A stretch of DNA of 64,000 nt, from the NCBI GenBank assembly GCA_000469685.2, contig LS997563.1, forward strand, positions 24,647,897 through 24,711,896, in the 5' to 3' direction. The stretch's first letter is position 1; every line of letters starts with the position of its first letter. The translations under genes and the position numbers were made by a program. Under the pieces are notes generated by a model that ran no database searches, was not told where the DNA came from, and saw only the letters and a list, made by a program, of their open reading frames with translations. The stretch is from Haemonchus contortus (Eukaryota > Nematoda > Chromadorea > Rhabditida > Trichostrongylidae). Positions 43,111-55,200 of the stretch are shown in pieces.

Positions 43111-43640
43111 GAAAAATGTAATGAACAAAAAGTATGAGCTGTTCCTGCCGTTCTGTATGCCGCAATGGATACGGATTCTTCTGTTTCGTGGAAGAAATCC
43201 CCTTGTATCGAATGCTTTCGCCTTTCTTTGCATTTTCAAAAGATGTGGGAGCATCGCGGCTGCCTATTCGAGCAATGCGGGCGGTTGAGTAGCTGGGATG
43301 AGGGTGAACCTTCACGAAAAGTTTGGGAAAGCTTAAATAAGCATCCTAAAAGGTATAAATGATTATATAGAGAAGGAATGGTTGACACCGGCAATGCTTT
43401 CATACGTATTCGAGCAACCAAATTGAGGTTTTCGAATCTTTCCGCTGCTTGAGGAAAGTACTAGAATTGTTACTTGAGTGAATTGCTTGAGGAAGTTGTT
43501 ACACTTTTGGGCAAGGCGATCATTTGAGCAGATCACCTTGGAAGTGTTCTTCAGGATGATGATAGAAACGAATCCGTTTCCTATCGTATTGCTAAAAAGT
43601 TATGAAAAAATTCATGAAAATTTTTCAATAATTTACTTCT
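43110..43640. other. Unassigned DNA between SINE copies
   Basis: No domain recognised in short overlapping frames on both strands. Confidence 0.4.
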
Positions 43641-43645
43641 TACGG

Positions 43646-43745
43646 GCGGAGGTGGTGTAGTGGCAAGTGGCGCACTGTATCACACGCACGGTCAGGGGCT
43701 CGTATCCCTCAGACGGAATTGATTAACGCCAAAAACTTTATCTTT
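43646..43745 (+). repeat. tRNA-derived SINE, internally deleted copy
   Basis: The tRNA-like head (GGTGGTGTAGTGGCAAGTGG, CACGCACGGTCAGGGGCTCG) is followed directly by the family tail (ATCCCTCAGACGGAATTGAT, TAACGCCA). The ~180-bp body is missing. The deletion falls at the repeated word ATCCCT. Confidence 0.8.
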
Positions 43746-44195
43746 CAATTTAACTTACTTCTTCCAAACTGTACGACTTAATCATAAGATGGCTTTGTTC
43801 CTCTTCTGTCACTCCGGAATTCACGCCTTTCTTGGTCAGGCCGAAAAAGGCTTATGTCTATGGGACTCTTTTGGTAGCCTATATTCCTAATCAGTCAGCG
43901 TTATTATTCAGTGGAATTCATTGTTTTACTATTCACTATTCACTATACTGGTTTGTATTGAGTTAATATATCGTTTCCAAAATTACTGTAATCTCTCCAC
44001 AAGTTTACTCGTATGTATCGATGCATTAAATACAGCATACAGCATCAATTCTATTGTAACCGTCTATACTATACTTGTACAATAAATGCAAACCGCAACC
44101 AACCAACACATGTTGAACGATTGAATGTAATTGATAGTTCAAAAGTGTATTTATACCAGAAATTACGGAGGCATAAGGGGCGACGGAACATGGAG

Positions 44196-44290
44196 CCAAT
44201 TCTGGATGGACACGGAAAACTGCGCGACGAAATTCGTGGTGATTTAAACGACTCTGGCGCCTATCGTTGGAGTACAATTTGAAGTGGGAT
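44196..44290 (+). repeat. Partial relative of the 39.58-kb MITE
   Basis: CTGCGCGACGAAATTCGTGG and GATTTAAACGACTCTGG match one arm of the 39,577-39,838 element. Confidence 0.65.
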
Positions 44291-44294
44291 AGAT

Positions 44295-46495
44295 AAGTAG
44301 CATGGCCCTACTCATCCAGTCCTCCTAGAACTCCGCCACGTCCATCCAGAATAAGGTGAATGGACCCATATCCAGAATAAGGGGTGTTTGGACGAGCTAT
44401 AAAATGTGTGTCATTGCGTACATGTGGGTGATGGTACGAACTGCAGTACGCAAAAATGTTTCTTGAAATTTATTCATTCACAAGAAGAAATTAAGAAGAA
44501 CACTATTTACAGCAGAAACAACCCACCATTTCCACTCTATCAAGGCAGAAAACTAGAAAAATGACTGCAGCAGCAAAAAAAAAAACAACAGACGATAACA
44601 AAGTTATAGTAAAACATTCTCGCACCACGCGGAGATCAGCTGATTGCATTTTGAATGTGTGGGTCCTGGTGCGAATAGCGCAATCTGTATAGTCTCGACG
44701 CTCGTCTGGCCCATCATCGATCGATGTTCGTGGAAGTGGACGAATCCCATGTTGGGGCTCATGTTATGCCTTCTATTGAGTTTTTCGTCCCGACAGCGTC
44801 CTTTGTGCTACTCTTGGGGGCCACTGAGTAACTCTAGGAGTAAATCGTAGGAACCACTTTTGAACTTTGCCTTTATGTACGTCAAAAGATGCTAGTCATA
44901 TAATCTTCTGGAAGCTCGTGAAGTACTGATGTGTTTGCAGAATACAAATATATAGAGTACGTCGTTTGTTTATGTGATGATCACTGCTAAGGTGCCTTAC
45001 TGGCCAACTCTCAGGACATCAGCAGAACATCAATTTTGCTGCCAGTCATATAATCTTCTGGAAGCTCACTAAGTACTGGGCTGCATTTATTCATAACAGG
45101 AACGAGTGAAGAGGCTCTTTAAACAGTCGTTCATCAAAGATATGAGTGGATGATGAGCTTGGGAATGTTCGGAGTCAAGAATCCAAATTTTTCAACCTTA
45201 AAAGTGAGTTATGAAACATGAGAGCTTGTGCGAGAGGTTACTTTGATGTAATCAGAGCGCTAAAGACTTACCCATAAGCAAGAACTCGACAAATTTGAAG
45301 GCTTTTTCTTTCAGTTTCACCCTGTTTCGATAGTATATCTTTCAGAACTTCATAGATCTCACCCCAAAAGCACCTTACAACACTTTTCATTTAGCTCGGG
45401 AATTGTAGTCATTTGCCCATGGATCAATCTCTTCGTTTTAGCAATTATCTTCCCTTTCACGGGTCCAGCGCCATTAGATCTTCCTAAACTGAAGTGTCTT
45501 CATCCCTTCTTGCGCTTCAACAGTTTAAAGGGAACCCTCAGAGGGAAGAGTCTAAAATTGATGTCTACCATCCGCAAACTACAATGGATGCGAACATTGT
45601 GATAAGCCGTCTCCCATTCTTGCTGGAGGCAATTATTTCAAACAATACCTAGAATAAACGAATATCAAAAAGCTTTAACGACTTCAAGACAGCTCTGTTA
45701 AGTCTTCGAAATTTACGAATTTGCCACTCAGAATTCTAGTTTTATGTAAGTACGAAGGAAGGAAACAGGAATACCATAAGAGTTTTTAGAGTGAAGGCAT
45801 GAACGTTGTAATGCTTCTAGCAAACAATTGTAGGTGCACATATAGATGCCTGAACGAGCCTGCTTGTCACCTCACGGATATTATATATTTATTTACTTAT
45901 TTATATGAAGTTTGTTTGATTGTCCGCAACATGGGTTTCGTTGCTGCACTATTTCGCTTTATTTTATGAAGTTTGGTAACATTACAGTCACTACATGAGT
46001 GGACATTGCATGAATCTCTTGGTAACCACTAACTCACGCCTACAACTACAACATCAGCCTGAGATAACACGGCACCTACTACAAAAAGCAAATCACATAA
46101 GTAATCTAAATCAGAGAAAACCAAATACATAGTAAAGACAGCTGGTCAAAGCAGAAGCCAATAAATGAGAGGTGCTACCTTATGAAAATTCTACTCACAA
46201 TCAGACAAATTAAAATGAACCAAACCAGTGTGTACCTCTCAAGCCAAGTATTGTTTCAGTGCCTTTTGAAGTGCGACAAAGTTATGGACAGGAGGGTGTT
46301 TCCAGACAAATTCACGAAATTCGGAAGATGCCCGATTGACAAAGAAGTTGGCTCTAACGTTAGAGCTAAACCTTGAGAGGATGGTTTCATAGTCTTCAAC
46401 TACTCTTTTGCTTTGACCTCGGCATAGTTGTTTATGATTAAAAATACTAAATTTATATAATATCAAATAATATTCTTGTACCGTGCGAGGTTGTT
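44295..46495. other. Unassigned 2.2-kb interval
   Basis: It contains a direct repeat (AGTCATATAATCTTCTGGAA at 44,894 and at 45,043) but no supported gene. Short AT-rich frames only. Confidence 0.4.
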
Positions 46496-46499
46496 AGGT

Positions 46500-46585
46500 G
46501 GAACAATTTATTATTTCAACGGCTTAACGTTTCGACACCATAGCTCTCTTCAGAGGTCAGGGTTCCACCGCTCAAGCGGATTTAT
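46500..46585 (+). repeat. Uncharacterised repeat-like block
   Basis: GGCTTAACGTTTCGACACCA followed by TAGCTCTCTTCAGAGG has the look of a dispersed repeat terminus. I cannot assign a family. Confidence 0.3.
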
Positions 46586-46594
46586 TTAGATGTA

Positions 46595-46695
46595 TTTTAT
46601 AATTGTTCCGATGTACAAGCCAGTGCTTTTATCCTCCCAGACGATCTGGTACCAATGCACCGACCCCGGAGGAATGGGCGGCCTGGTTGGCCTAA
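46595..46695 (-). repeat. tRNA-derived SINE, body fragment
   Basis: ATGTACAAGCCAGTGCTTTT and TCCTCCCAGACGATCTGG through GCGGCCTGGTTGGCC match, inverted, the body of the 46,868-47,155 copy. Confidence 0.8.
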
Positions 46696-46867
46696 CAATC
46701 TCGCACGGTACAAGAGTATTTTTGAGCATAAACAAGTATGGTTTCAATTTTCGTGTTATTTTCTTATTTGAGGACGTACAGTTCCGGGCTTCAGTGGTTC
46801 TCTGTCTTCTTGTTATTCGCTTTCCTCATTACGGCGTTGGAATGCGATGGAGAACTAATAAGAGCAT

Positions 46868-47155
46868 TTAAAGGCTCACCAGGCACACGCACGGTCAGGG
46901 GTTCGAATCCCTGATCGATGCTCGCCTTGGCCAACCAGGCCGCCCGTCCCTCCGGGGTCGGTGAATTGGTACCAGACTCGTCTGGGAGGATAAAAGCACT
47001 GACTTGTACATCGGCTGACCACCGCAAGTCATTGTATAGGCCACATACGCACTCATAACGCCACTACGGTTCTGAATGGAAGTCGAGTGCGGGGGCGCAT
47101 CCCTCAGACGGGTTTGGTTAACGCCAGAAACTTTATCCTTTATCCTTTGAAGGCT
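46868..47155 (+). repeat. tRNA-derived SINE, best copy with Pol III B box
   Basis: A canonical B box GGTTCGAATCC (46,900-46,910) is preceded by ACACGCACGGTCAGG. The ~220-bp body follows (GGCCGCCCGTCCCTCCGGGG, CAGACTCGTCTGGGAGG, CACTGACTTGTACATCGG), then the tail CATCCCTCAGACGGGTTTGG and TTATCCTTTATCC. The A-box end is truncated in this copy but visible in the 43.6-kb and 58.2-kb copies. Confidence 0.85.
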
Positions 47156-47159
47156 CATC

Positions 47160-49230
47160 AGAGACACTCATTTTGTGTCCATACCGCTATTTTCTTTCAC
47201 TCGCAAAGGTCGCCGGATCTTCGAGACTTGTGCTGTAGCTTCCACATTCATTCTAATTTTACCGTCCATATGTGATACAAGTACCATGGCGAAGTCGTTC
47301 GCACACGGCTAGTATCAGGGTCAGCTTCAGGCTTCACTTGGCAGCAGCTGCCACGATTTGCAATCGTCCCGCATCGTAGTTGCCACCATCACCATCAAGG
47401 AGCTGTCACCATCACCGTCCCGCAAACATACACTCTTCAATCCATGCCAAACCTCTCCTAACCGTCTGAGCCGCTCCATATATCTCGTGATATCTTATCA
47501 CCTCATCAGTATGTCACCATAGCAACGTCGTATGTGCGTAGTGTCGAGACGGCATTGGCTTGTCGCCAAACTTGGTTCGATAGCCTGGAAGCATGCCAAT
47601 TCCGGAAGTGCTTAGCTCCGCGATCTCTCACTGCGCATGTGTTGAGTGTGTCTATGCATCTCACTGTTAATCTCGCACTCAACTTTTCGCGTTCCACCGT
47701 ATTCAAGTCAAATTCTTTGAAGCTGGCTCTCCTTACCTTTTCAAGTTCATGATTTCTACCCACTCAATCGATTTTAGACTAATTACGTGCCCATAGTGAG
47801 AAATGGACCCAAACTCAGGCTCATTGAGATTATGCCTTCTGTCTTTAGATTTGGGCCAATTCAGGGAGGGTTCTCAGTTGAAGTGTACACTGCGGTTGGA
47901 AATGGACTTCTCAGCAAGACCATAGTCTCGAGAGCGTGGTAATAAACTCTCTAATAGCAGACCTCTGGAAAAGTCAACCTCAACGAAAATAACGTTGCGC
48001 ATAGTCAGCGTTGGAATTGTGTCTGATGTGATGTGAGCTTCACCTCATTCTCACTACATCTCATTATCTTACTCTTCAAGCTTCAAGAAATTGCAGTAAA
48101 AATGGCAAGGTCAAGATTTCTTTGGAATGGGTGACTTGGAAGATGATTGAAATGCTGGATAAGAATTCTTCAAGCAAATCTAGTGAGAAATCGGCGATTT
48201 GCAGTGCTAACTGCTATTTAAATTCGAGCGGTGTGATTCGTTCCATGGGAGAATGGGTCTTTTTCCAACTAGACTCCCCTTAATAATCGCAAGAACTCAA
48301 ATAGTTCATTTCATCCGGGTCTCTATGAACGACTTCTGGAATTCGTGTTATAAAAAGATCAAAATGATGAAGTGTTTTGGTAGTAGTGAAAAGATAGTGG
48401 TTAGAAGGAGCAGAATTAGGATGACCACGTATCCACGCTCAATATAACAAACTCTCTTCCTACATTCTTTGGTATTTCTTGCCCTCAACTTCGCCCTATC
48501 ACAAAATGGGATAGTAAACGGATTGGTGCTCGGCGAAAAAGAGGAGAGTTAACGGGGTGTTCGATAAAGTAAAAGATTAGCGACCACCCAGTAACAATCG
48601 TGCCTCTCATTGGTCTGACATTTTCCTGAAGGAAAGCACAATATCCTCCTGCGTAGCATCATCGTTAGCTGCTTTTCTTGAAGGGTTGTGTGGTGGCCCA
48701 ACCTTAAAATGGATCGCATTGTGGTCCAGGTGCCTGCCACGCCCTGGATAACTGCTTGCGCCTTTTGTGAGGTGCTCAAACTGCGAGAATGAGCCGCAGT
48801 AGCCACAATTGCAAATCAATGAAAAATGGGAGGGTAACTGAATAATGCAATCAAATCGATGAGGACGGGATCTCAGACCATCAACCAAGAGGCACTGTAC
48901 ATGGCAAAAACATTACGATTTGTGTGGAGCTTTCAATGTGCCCAACTATCGATTCATGCTCATTTAATCTTGCCATCCTTAAGAGCAGTCGCCAGTCATC
49001 GTATTGAATAGATCGTTTTCCCATCGGTCCGTAATAGCTAAACATTTAGACCAGCTCGATTGAACTGATTCCAAGAAGTTTTGAATTTTGATGCGAAGGC
49101 TCTCAGAAGGCTTGGAAACAATAATGGAGCCGGAAGACATACTTCTCGAAGATGAACGCATTCAACGGCCAGCTCCAAAGGCATACCGTTTGCTTTTAAC
49201 TTAGCAGTTTCAATTCGAGTAGTACTTTTT
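47160..49230. other. Unassigned interval upstream of daf-19 exons
   Basis: Minus frames at 47,763-47,506 (85 codons) and 48,888-48,607 (93 codons, with CNCGYCGSF and HFKVGPPHNPSRK) are protein-like but unrecognised. The latter may be a repeat. A 27-codon plus frame at 49,124-49,207 (MEPEDILLEDERIQRPAP) precedes the first daf-19 exon, but no GT donor fits its phase. Confidence 0.35.
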
Positions 49231-49236
49231 TTTCAG

Positions 49237-52200
49237 AAGCTTCGCCATTCAAAAACGAACGAGGAAGCGGCTAGCTCCGGTAAGTTGTAATGCTTTCCGG
49301 AAACCAAAAGAAAACAGTGGAAACGAACATTGCACATCGATCATTGGATCAGAGCTACTCAGCTCCCAAGAAGGCCACAACCGAATCGAACTATAAAAAT
49401 CTGATCTCCTGTTCAACGTAATGGATATGAGATTCCGATCCTTTCGATAAATTGGATCTCAAAACCTTTTCTGCTCAATTAGCCACACCGCAAATGATGT
49501 CCCATGCCCCATGGAAGGCATTGAACACCAACCAGCCGCTGCGACTAAATGCCCATGAGACGTGGCGCGCCAAGCTTTTTATCTCCCGCCACCGTATACC
49601 AAACGATTTGAAATATTCGGAAGCACATATTAGAGAAATGCTAGTCGTTTTGAGAAGATGCATTGATCCGCCCTCGAAAGCGTCTTTCTATTTCGTGGAA
49701 TCGTCTCGCAATTGGTGCGAGAATTCCGCTTTTGACAATGGACCTATACAACGTTCTCCTCCACAACTCACAAACAGGTAGTTGTTTAGTAGTGAAACAT
49801 TTCTACCCCATCAATCCACTCAATTTCTTTTTATACAACCCCTTAGTGGGGCTCGTTGAGAGATTGACCTCACCGAATGTGATGATGGTGGGTGAGGAGA
49901 GGTGATTAGTACGCTCCACCTCTCTATCCGTTTCCCACCATCCACCAAAAGCTCGACACCTTGCTCCATCTGCTCTCATTTACCACATTGCTGACGACTG
50001 GCAGGCGTCATGCGACTTCCCTCAACTGGCACATCAGGTAGGGAGGAATAAACCGATGACACTGATTAAGCCCATTGTGGGATTGTCCCATTGAGGGTTG
50101 GTCAACTTAGCAGCAGAAGTACTAGTACGCATTCCTGAACCATCGGTAAGGCTTTTAATTTTCTCTTTTGGAGCTCTAGCTCTAATGCTATTTTGCATGA
50201 GCCTCTCAGAGTTGTGTGCCTATGTATTCTATAGTCTTGTGAATGTTGATGAGTGCCATCAAAAATGTAGCTTCTACTCGCGATACCTGCCCTGTTGAGC
50301 ATGAAACAATGGGACAGAATACATAAAACATGTAAAACGCCCTGTTCGGCAACAATGCCGCACCTAGAGTCCAGCTATTTCTGCTAGCGCACACTAGGTA
50401 GCCAGACTTATAATCTGCTCTGAATGTTCCCGATCTTCGGCTACAGCACTTTCGTCAGCACCGCTCTCCCTTCACGTCATTACTTCTGTGAGCTTATGAA
50501 TTTAAGTCGCTAAACTCATGCTGAAGGAATCATAGACTACACTCGAATAAGGTCTCCCCGCCTACCTGCTCAAAAAGCTCGTACTCGGCTTCCAACCTGG
50601 GCCAAACCTTTCCATAACGTCAATAATCGTCTAAAACATTGACCTACTATGTTGCGCCTTTGATAGACTTCGATTTATCATGATTTTCACCCTTTTAGAG
50701 ATATTTGTGATTATTCCGGTGAACAGGTAATTATTAGACTCGGAAAGCAATCGAAACATGGTTCCGGACAAATTAAGAATATTTCGTATCAGTGAACGTT
50801 CAGAACTAATCGAATTTTTTTTTCTAATTTCGAGTAGTAGCCCGTAATGAATTTCTGTCGCAGGTTCTGATCCTACCGAACTACTCGAATCGTCCGGATA
50901 CGCGGCTCCAGCGCCTCACTACGTCACCGAGTTTGGAATGGATTATCCGCTCTCTTCACACATAAACAACAACACGTAGGCAATTTTTGTTAAATTCGTC
51001 ATTGTCCGATATCCCTTTCAAGAAACCTACGGGAGGGCTGCCTTACCGCCTACTACATACTTCATTTCCATAGTACATGGTGTTCTTATAGGTCTTCAAT
51101 GTCAGAGCAGATTCTACTGTCAGATACCCCTTCGATTCTACTCTATTTGACTTCCCACTCAGTAGATAACCAGGTGAAATAATCGGTCTCTAAAAGCTCT
51201 AATTTATTGAGATCATTCAGGACTCTAATGGGTGTTGCTAGGGCTGCTGAAATGTGCACATATCTTTAGAAGCTCTAATGCAACCCTTTTTTATTCCATT
51301 ACTAGGAGCTGCTGTGAAGAATAACCAGTTCTGAGTAGTACTAGACCGCCAATTGTGCGCGCTACCGTAATCAATAGGTGAATCTTCGGCGATAGCGGTC
51401 ATTTGTCATCCTTTCTCCTCACATCTTTCCGGCGGATGCTGCGCTTCTCCAGGAGACAAAATCTCATTTCCAAGCAACCATTTCGTGAAGTTAATGTCTC
51501 AACGTTTGCGATACTTCAAAATCAGATATTAGAAAAGGCCCTGAAGAACAGAGAGAAGATGTATTCACGCTAACTCATTCAGATTCGGCCATGTACAGGC
51601 CAGTTTGAGGTCGCCAGCTCAAAAGAATTTGCTTGGGCTAGGATATCAGCAGTACCAGGTAGAAAACTCTCACAGGAAGTAAAACCTCATAAGCTACACA
51701 GTTCATATAGAGGAGTGGGGGATGGAATGACAGCAGATTACCGGGTTATGTTGAGGGAACAGCGATGTTAGTCACCGCTAAGTTCATAATAGGCACGTCA
51801 ATGTTGGGAGCAGTGATCGAAGGCAGGGTGAAATCAGTTGAAGAGTTCCCAGGATCCCAGACTGTGTTCCTTGACGACAGACCCCTTCAAGGCTGATATT
51901 TGTCGCAAGCCCCACTGGCAACAGATATTACGAATGAAGCCTCAGAGGGCTGAAAGAAAGCAAAAATGGCAAACTTGTCAGACAGGTAGCTTACTGGGGT
52001 AGCAGAGTGGCAGAGTGGAATATTTGGAACAGGAAGAGGTGTGTTTCTATGGGACCGATTACTTGGCGACGACGGTCGTCTGGCCAACGGGAGCCTATGC
52101 GTGTCTCCAAGGCGATCTCTTTCGTGAGTTTTCCCCTCTCTCCTAACTCACTAATTCCTGATCCATTTATTGCTGTGTCCATTCACTCAGAATAAAATGC

Positions 52201-55200
52201 CCCACCGACTGTGGGAGAGGCTTCAGTCCAGATTTCTACACTCCCACTCTACCTTTACCTACCAGTTGCTTTCTATTATGCTTGTCTCACAAGTCGTAGA
52301 GGATTTCGTCAAGATAGGAATTCGAGGGGTTCTTGCTTCCATCAATCCCAGTTTCGTAATGTGTTTCCATTAGGTGGTTCTATCTCGAAGGTAAATCTTC
52401 TCTTAGCGGCTAATTGCCGCAGTCCTGTCCCGGGTGGCCAGGTGGTGTGGGCAGGCAACCCAAAGCCTCTGCCAGGTCTCCCTTACGTCTCTTCTGATCA
52501 CCTGCCCACACGCTCACGAGAAACGCTTCAGTGCCAAGCTGACCAGTACAGTAATGGTTCTTTTCAGCACCACCACCTATGTCTACACTGACAACACACA
52601 GTACAACAATTACTACCAGGTAGTTTTTAGGGAGCCAGAACTGTACGAAAAAAAAGCGTATTTCTGTAATTCTGTTTGTTTTTCAGTATTCTGGGAATGT
52701 TCATTCGCCAACGCAGTCCTACATGCTACACGGCCATGGTTCACAGTCCCCCGTCTCCGTAGAGGACGATAATTCGAGCGGACTCGGTGCTGCAACCAGA
52801 GCCTCGCCGGCGACTGTAAGTGCTTTTTGACTCTCGGATGCGCAGATGGATAGTATGCGAGACCGAAAGGATATTAGGACTTCATTAGGGCAATCTGGAC
52901 TGCTTGGGAATAATTGGTCGGCAGATCTGCACAGACCGAATTGCGGATCGTAAGCGGCAGATTAGGTGCCTCACCTGGTCAATTGTGGCCTGCGGTGAGC
53001 ATTTATGTATTGTTGCGCTTTTAACACAGATTGAATGCGCATGGTTCGCTGACGCTACAAATGACGAACTGACCCCAGACCACGTTTTTTGCGGCGGTGA
53101 TAACCTCCTGGTTGGTCTGACTATGCTTGTTGTATGAGGTTTTCTTCCCTCACAGGAACACCCTTCCGTTCTTTCCGCTGTACGATTGCAAAAAGAAGTA
53201 GTTAGATTCAGTAGCTTCATATAATTTAGAGTCCCAAGCACTTTTGTTGCCAAGGGTTTAGAAAGTCGGAGCCTTACATGTACAGTTGGAGTCCAGTTCA
53301 GTGCTTTCAACTATATCAGAGTCTCTAGCTAATTTTTCTTAGGTAGTGGAGGACAGCTAGAGTTTTCTGGCGGTCGCTCTCCTTATGAGCTCAATTTGAT
53401 GCAGTTTACAGATAATTTACTGGGAAAAAGGGAGAAGTCTAATTGTGTCTTCCCTTCAAGGAATCTGAGCATATAGCAGGAAATCGACCCTATCGGGGCT
53501 GTATACTTGCTTCCTAGAAATATCGTGTACATGTGCTGCGTGATGATGTAGCATTTCATAATGAAGATGCAACAGGTGCAATATGCGTATAGTAATTACT
53601 GCCTTGGTGCCCCGCCAAAAAAGCCATATAGGACTCCGCACCTGTTTCATGTTTATGAGATCCGGAGGCGGCAGCCCTCAGCAGCTCTCGATCCGGGGCA
53701 CAAATGAGTGAAACATGGCTCTCTGGAAGACAACATTTGCCCGCAGCTGAATGACCGTAGTCCCGGCTTGGTTGCCATTGGCCAGCAACCTTATCGATTA
53801 TGCAGACTTGGTGTCCGGCAGACGGGCACCCGAATCCGAGTGTCACGATAGTTTCTAAGATCAGTTTCGAGCGAACGAATGCGAAATATCGAGTTTTAGG
53901 GTCATACGGGCAGACGTAATGGTTGCAATCCATAGTATAAATGAGGTAATTATCATGGGCAGTTGCGCTCCATGATGGCATCGCTCCAATCTGAATGACC
54001 CCACAAGGGATCTTCCTATGCACTGATTTTACCCCCTTTTTGTATCTCCCCCGGAAAAGCCTGCGTTAGGAACTATTCTCTCTACCTTTTCCCCTGTCTT
54101 CAGTGTTCGGCGGCAGCACTTGTTGTCAAGCTCCGCGGAGTGTATTTGGGCCTTCCGGTGGTGGGCCATGGTCGCCGTAGCAACTGGCCCAAATCGCCTA
54201 TTTCCACAAGTCTATACTGCCAACAACAACTTTTTCGCATGTTGTCATTCACTATGAGGCACGACTTCCTCTCGGTCTTTTCGCTATAGCTAACCTAGTA
54301 TTGTCATTACCTCGAAGATCCTTCACATCTCCTTTCTCTCGTTGACCTTCGTCGACCCTTTGAATTTTGCTGCTGTCAAAAGTAATCAATATTCATTCGA
54401 GCAGGCAAGCGTAGTCTTCAGCGATGAAGCCGAAGCCAGTATGACACCTGATGAGTTCATACGTATTGAGCTGACACCTGAGACCCGAATTCACGTAGGT
54501 TTCAATGGTTTTTCTTGCCTGGGCTTCTGAGCATTCAGAAATCAAGCTCCCAGATTGAAGGAACCTATGTTATGTCATTCTGATAGAAGAAGGTAAAGCC
54601 TGGGCGTACATACTCCGAAGAGCTTCATTTATGACGCAAACTAACTAAGGTGTTCAAAAATCAGAAAACTTCTGAGTACGCGAACCATTAAAATCTAATA
54701 CAGACTGAATGTAGGAGCCGTGGGAAGCCGCTGTGAGACTGTACAGTTTTTACGAGGAGGGTATTAACTATTATAGGGTATTGTATTAAAGGATGAAATG
54801 GTAAAGTTTTTGGTGTTAATCAATCCCGTCTGAGGAATGCGCCCCTGCACTCGACTTCCATTCAGAATCGTAGTGGCGTTATGAGTGCGTATGTGGCATG
54901 TACAGTGACTTGCGGCGGCTAGTCGATGTACAAGTCAGTGCTTTTATCTCCCAGACGAGTCTGATACCAGTTCACCGACCACTTAGGGACGGTAGGCGGC
55001 TTTGTTGGCCTAGGCTGATAGAGATCCGGGATTCGGAAGGTATTGTATAATAAATAGAAAAAGGGTGGACGTATCAGGACCACTGTAGTGTTCCGCTGTA
55101 CCTTGAGAAATTCTCCGAAATCAGTGTGTCGGCCATGACATCTTCAGACTTGGAGAAACGTTGTAGTGAGCATGACTATTTGCGAGTCCGTGCGAATCAC

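Noticed and set aside
43646..43745. A functional tRNA gene
   Set aside because: The head has A- and B-box-like words but no cloverleaf with an anticodon stem, and the same sequence is repeated as a SINE.
46500..46585. Possible Penelope or LINE terminus
   Set aside because: The words resemble some element ends, but nothing coding or structural nearby supports a class.
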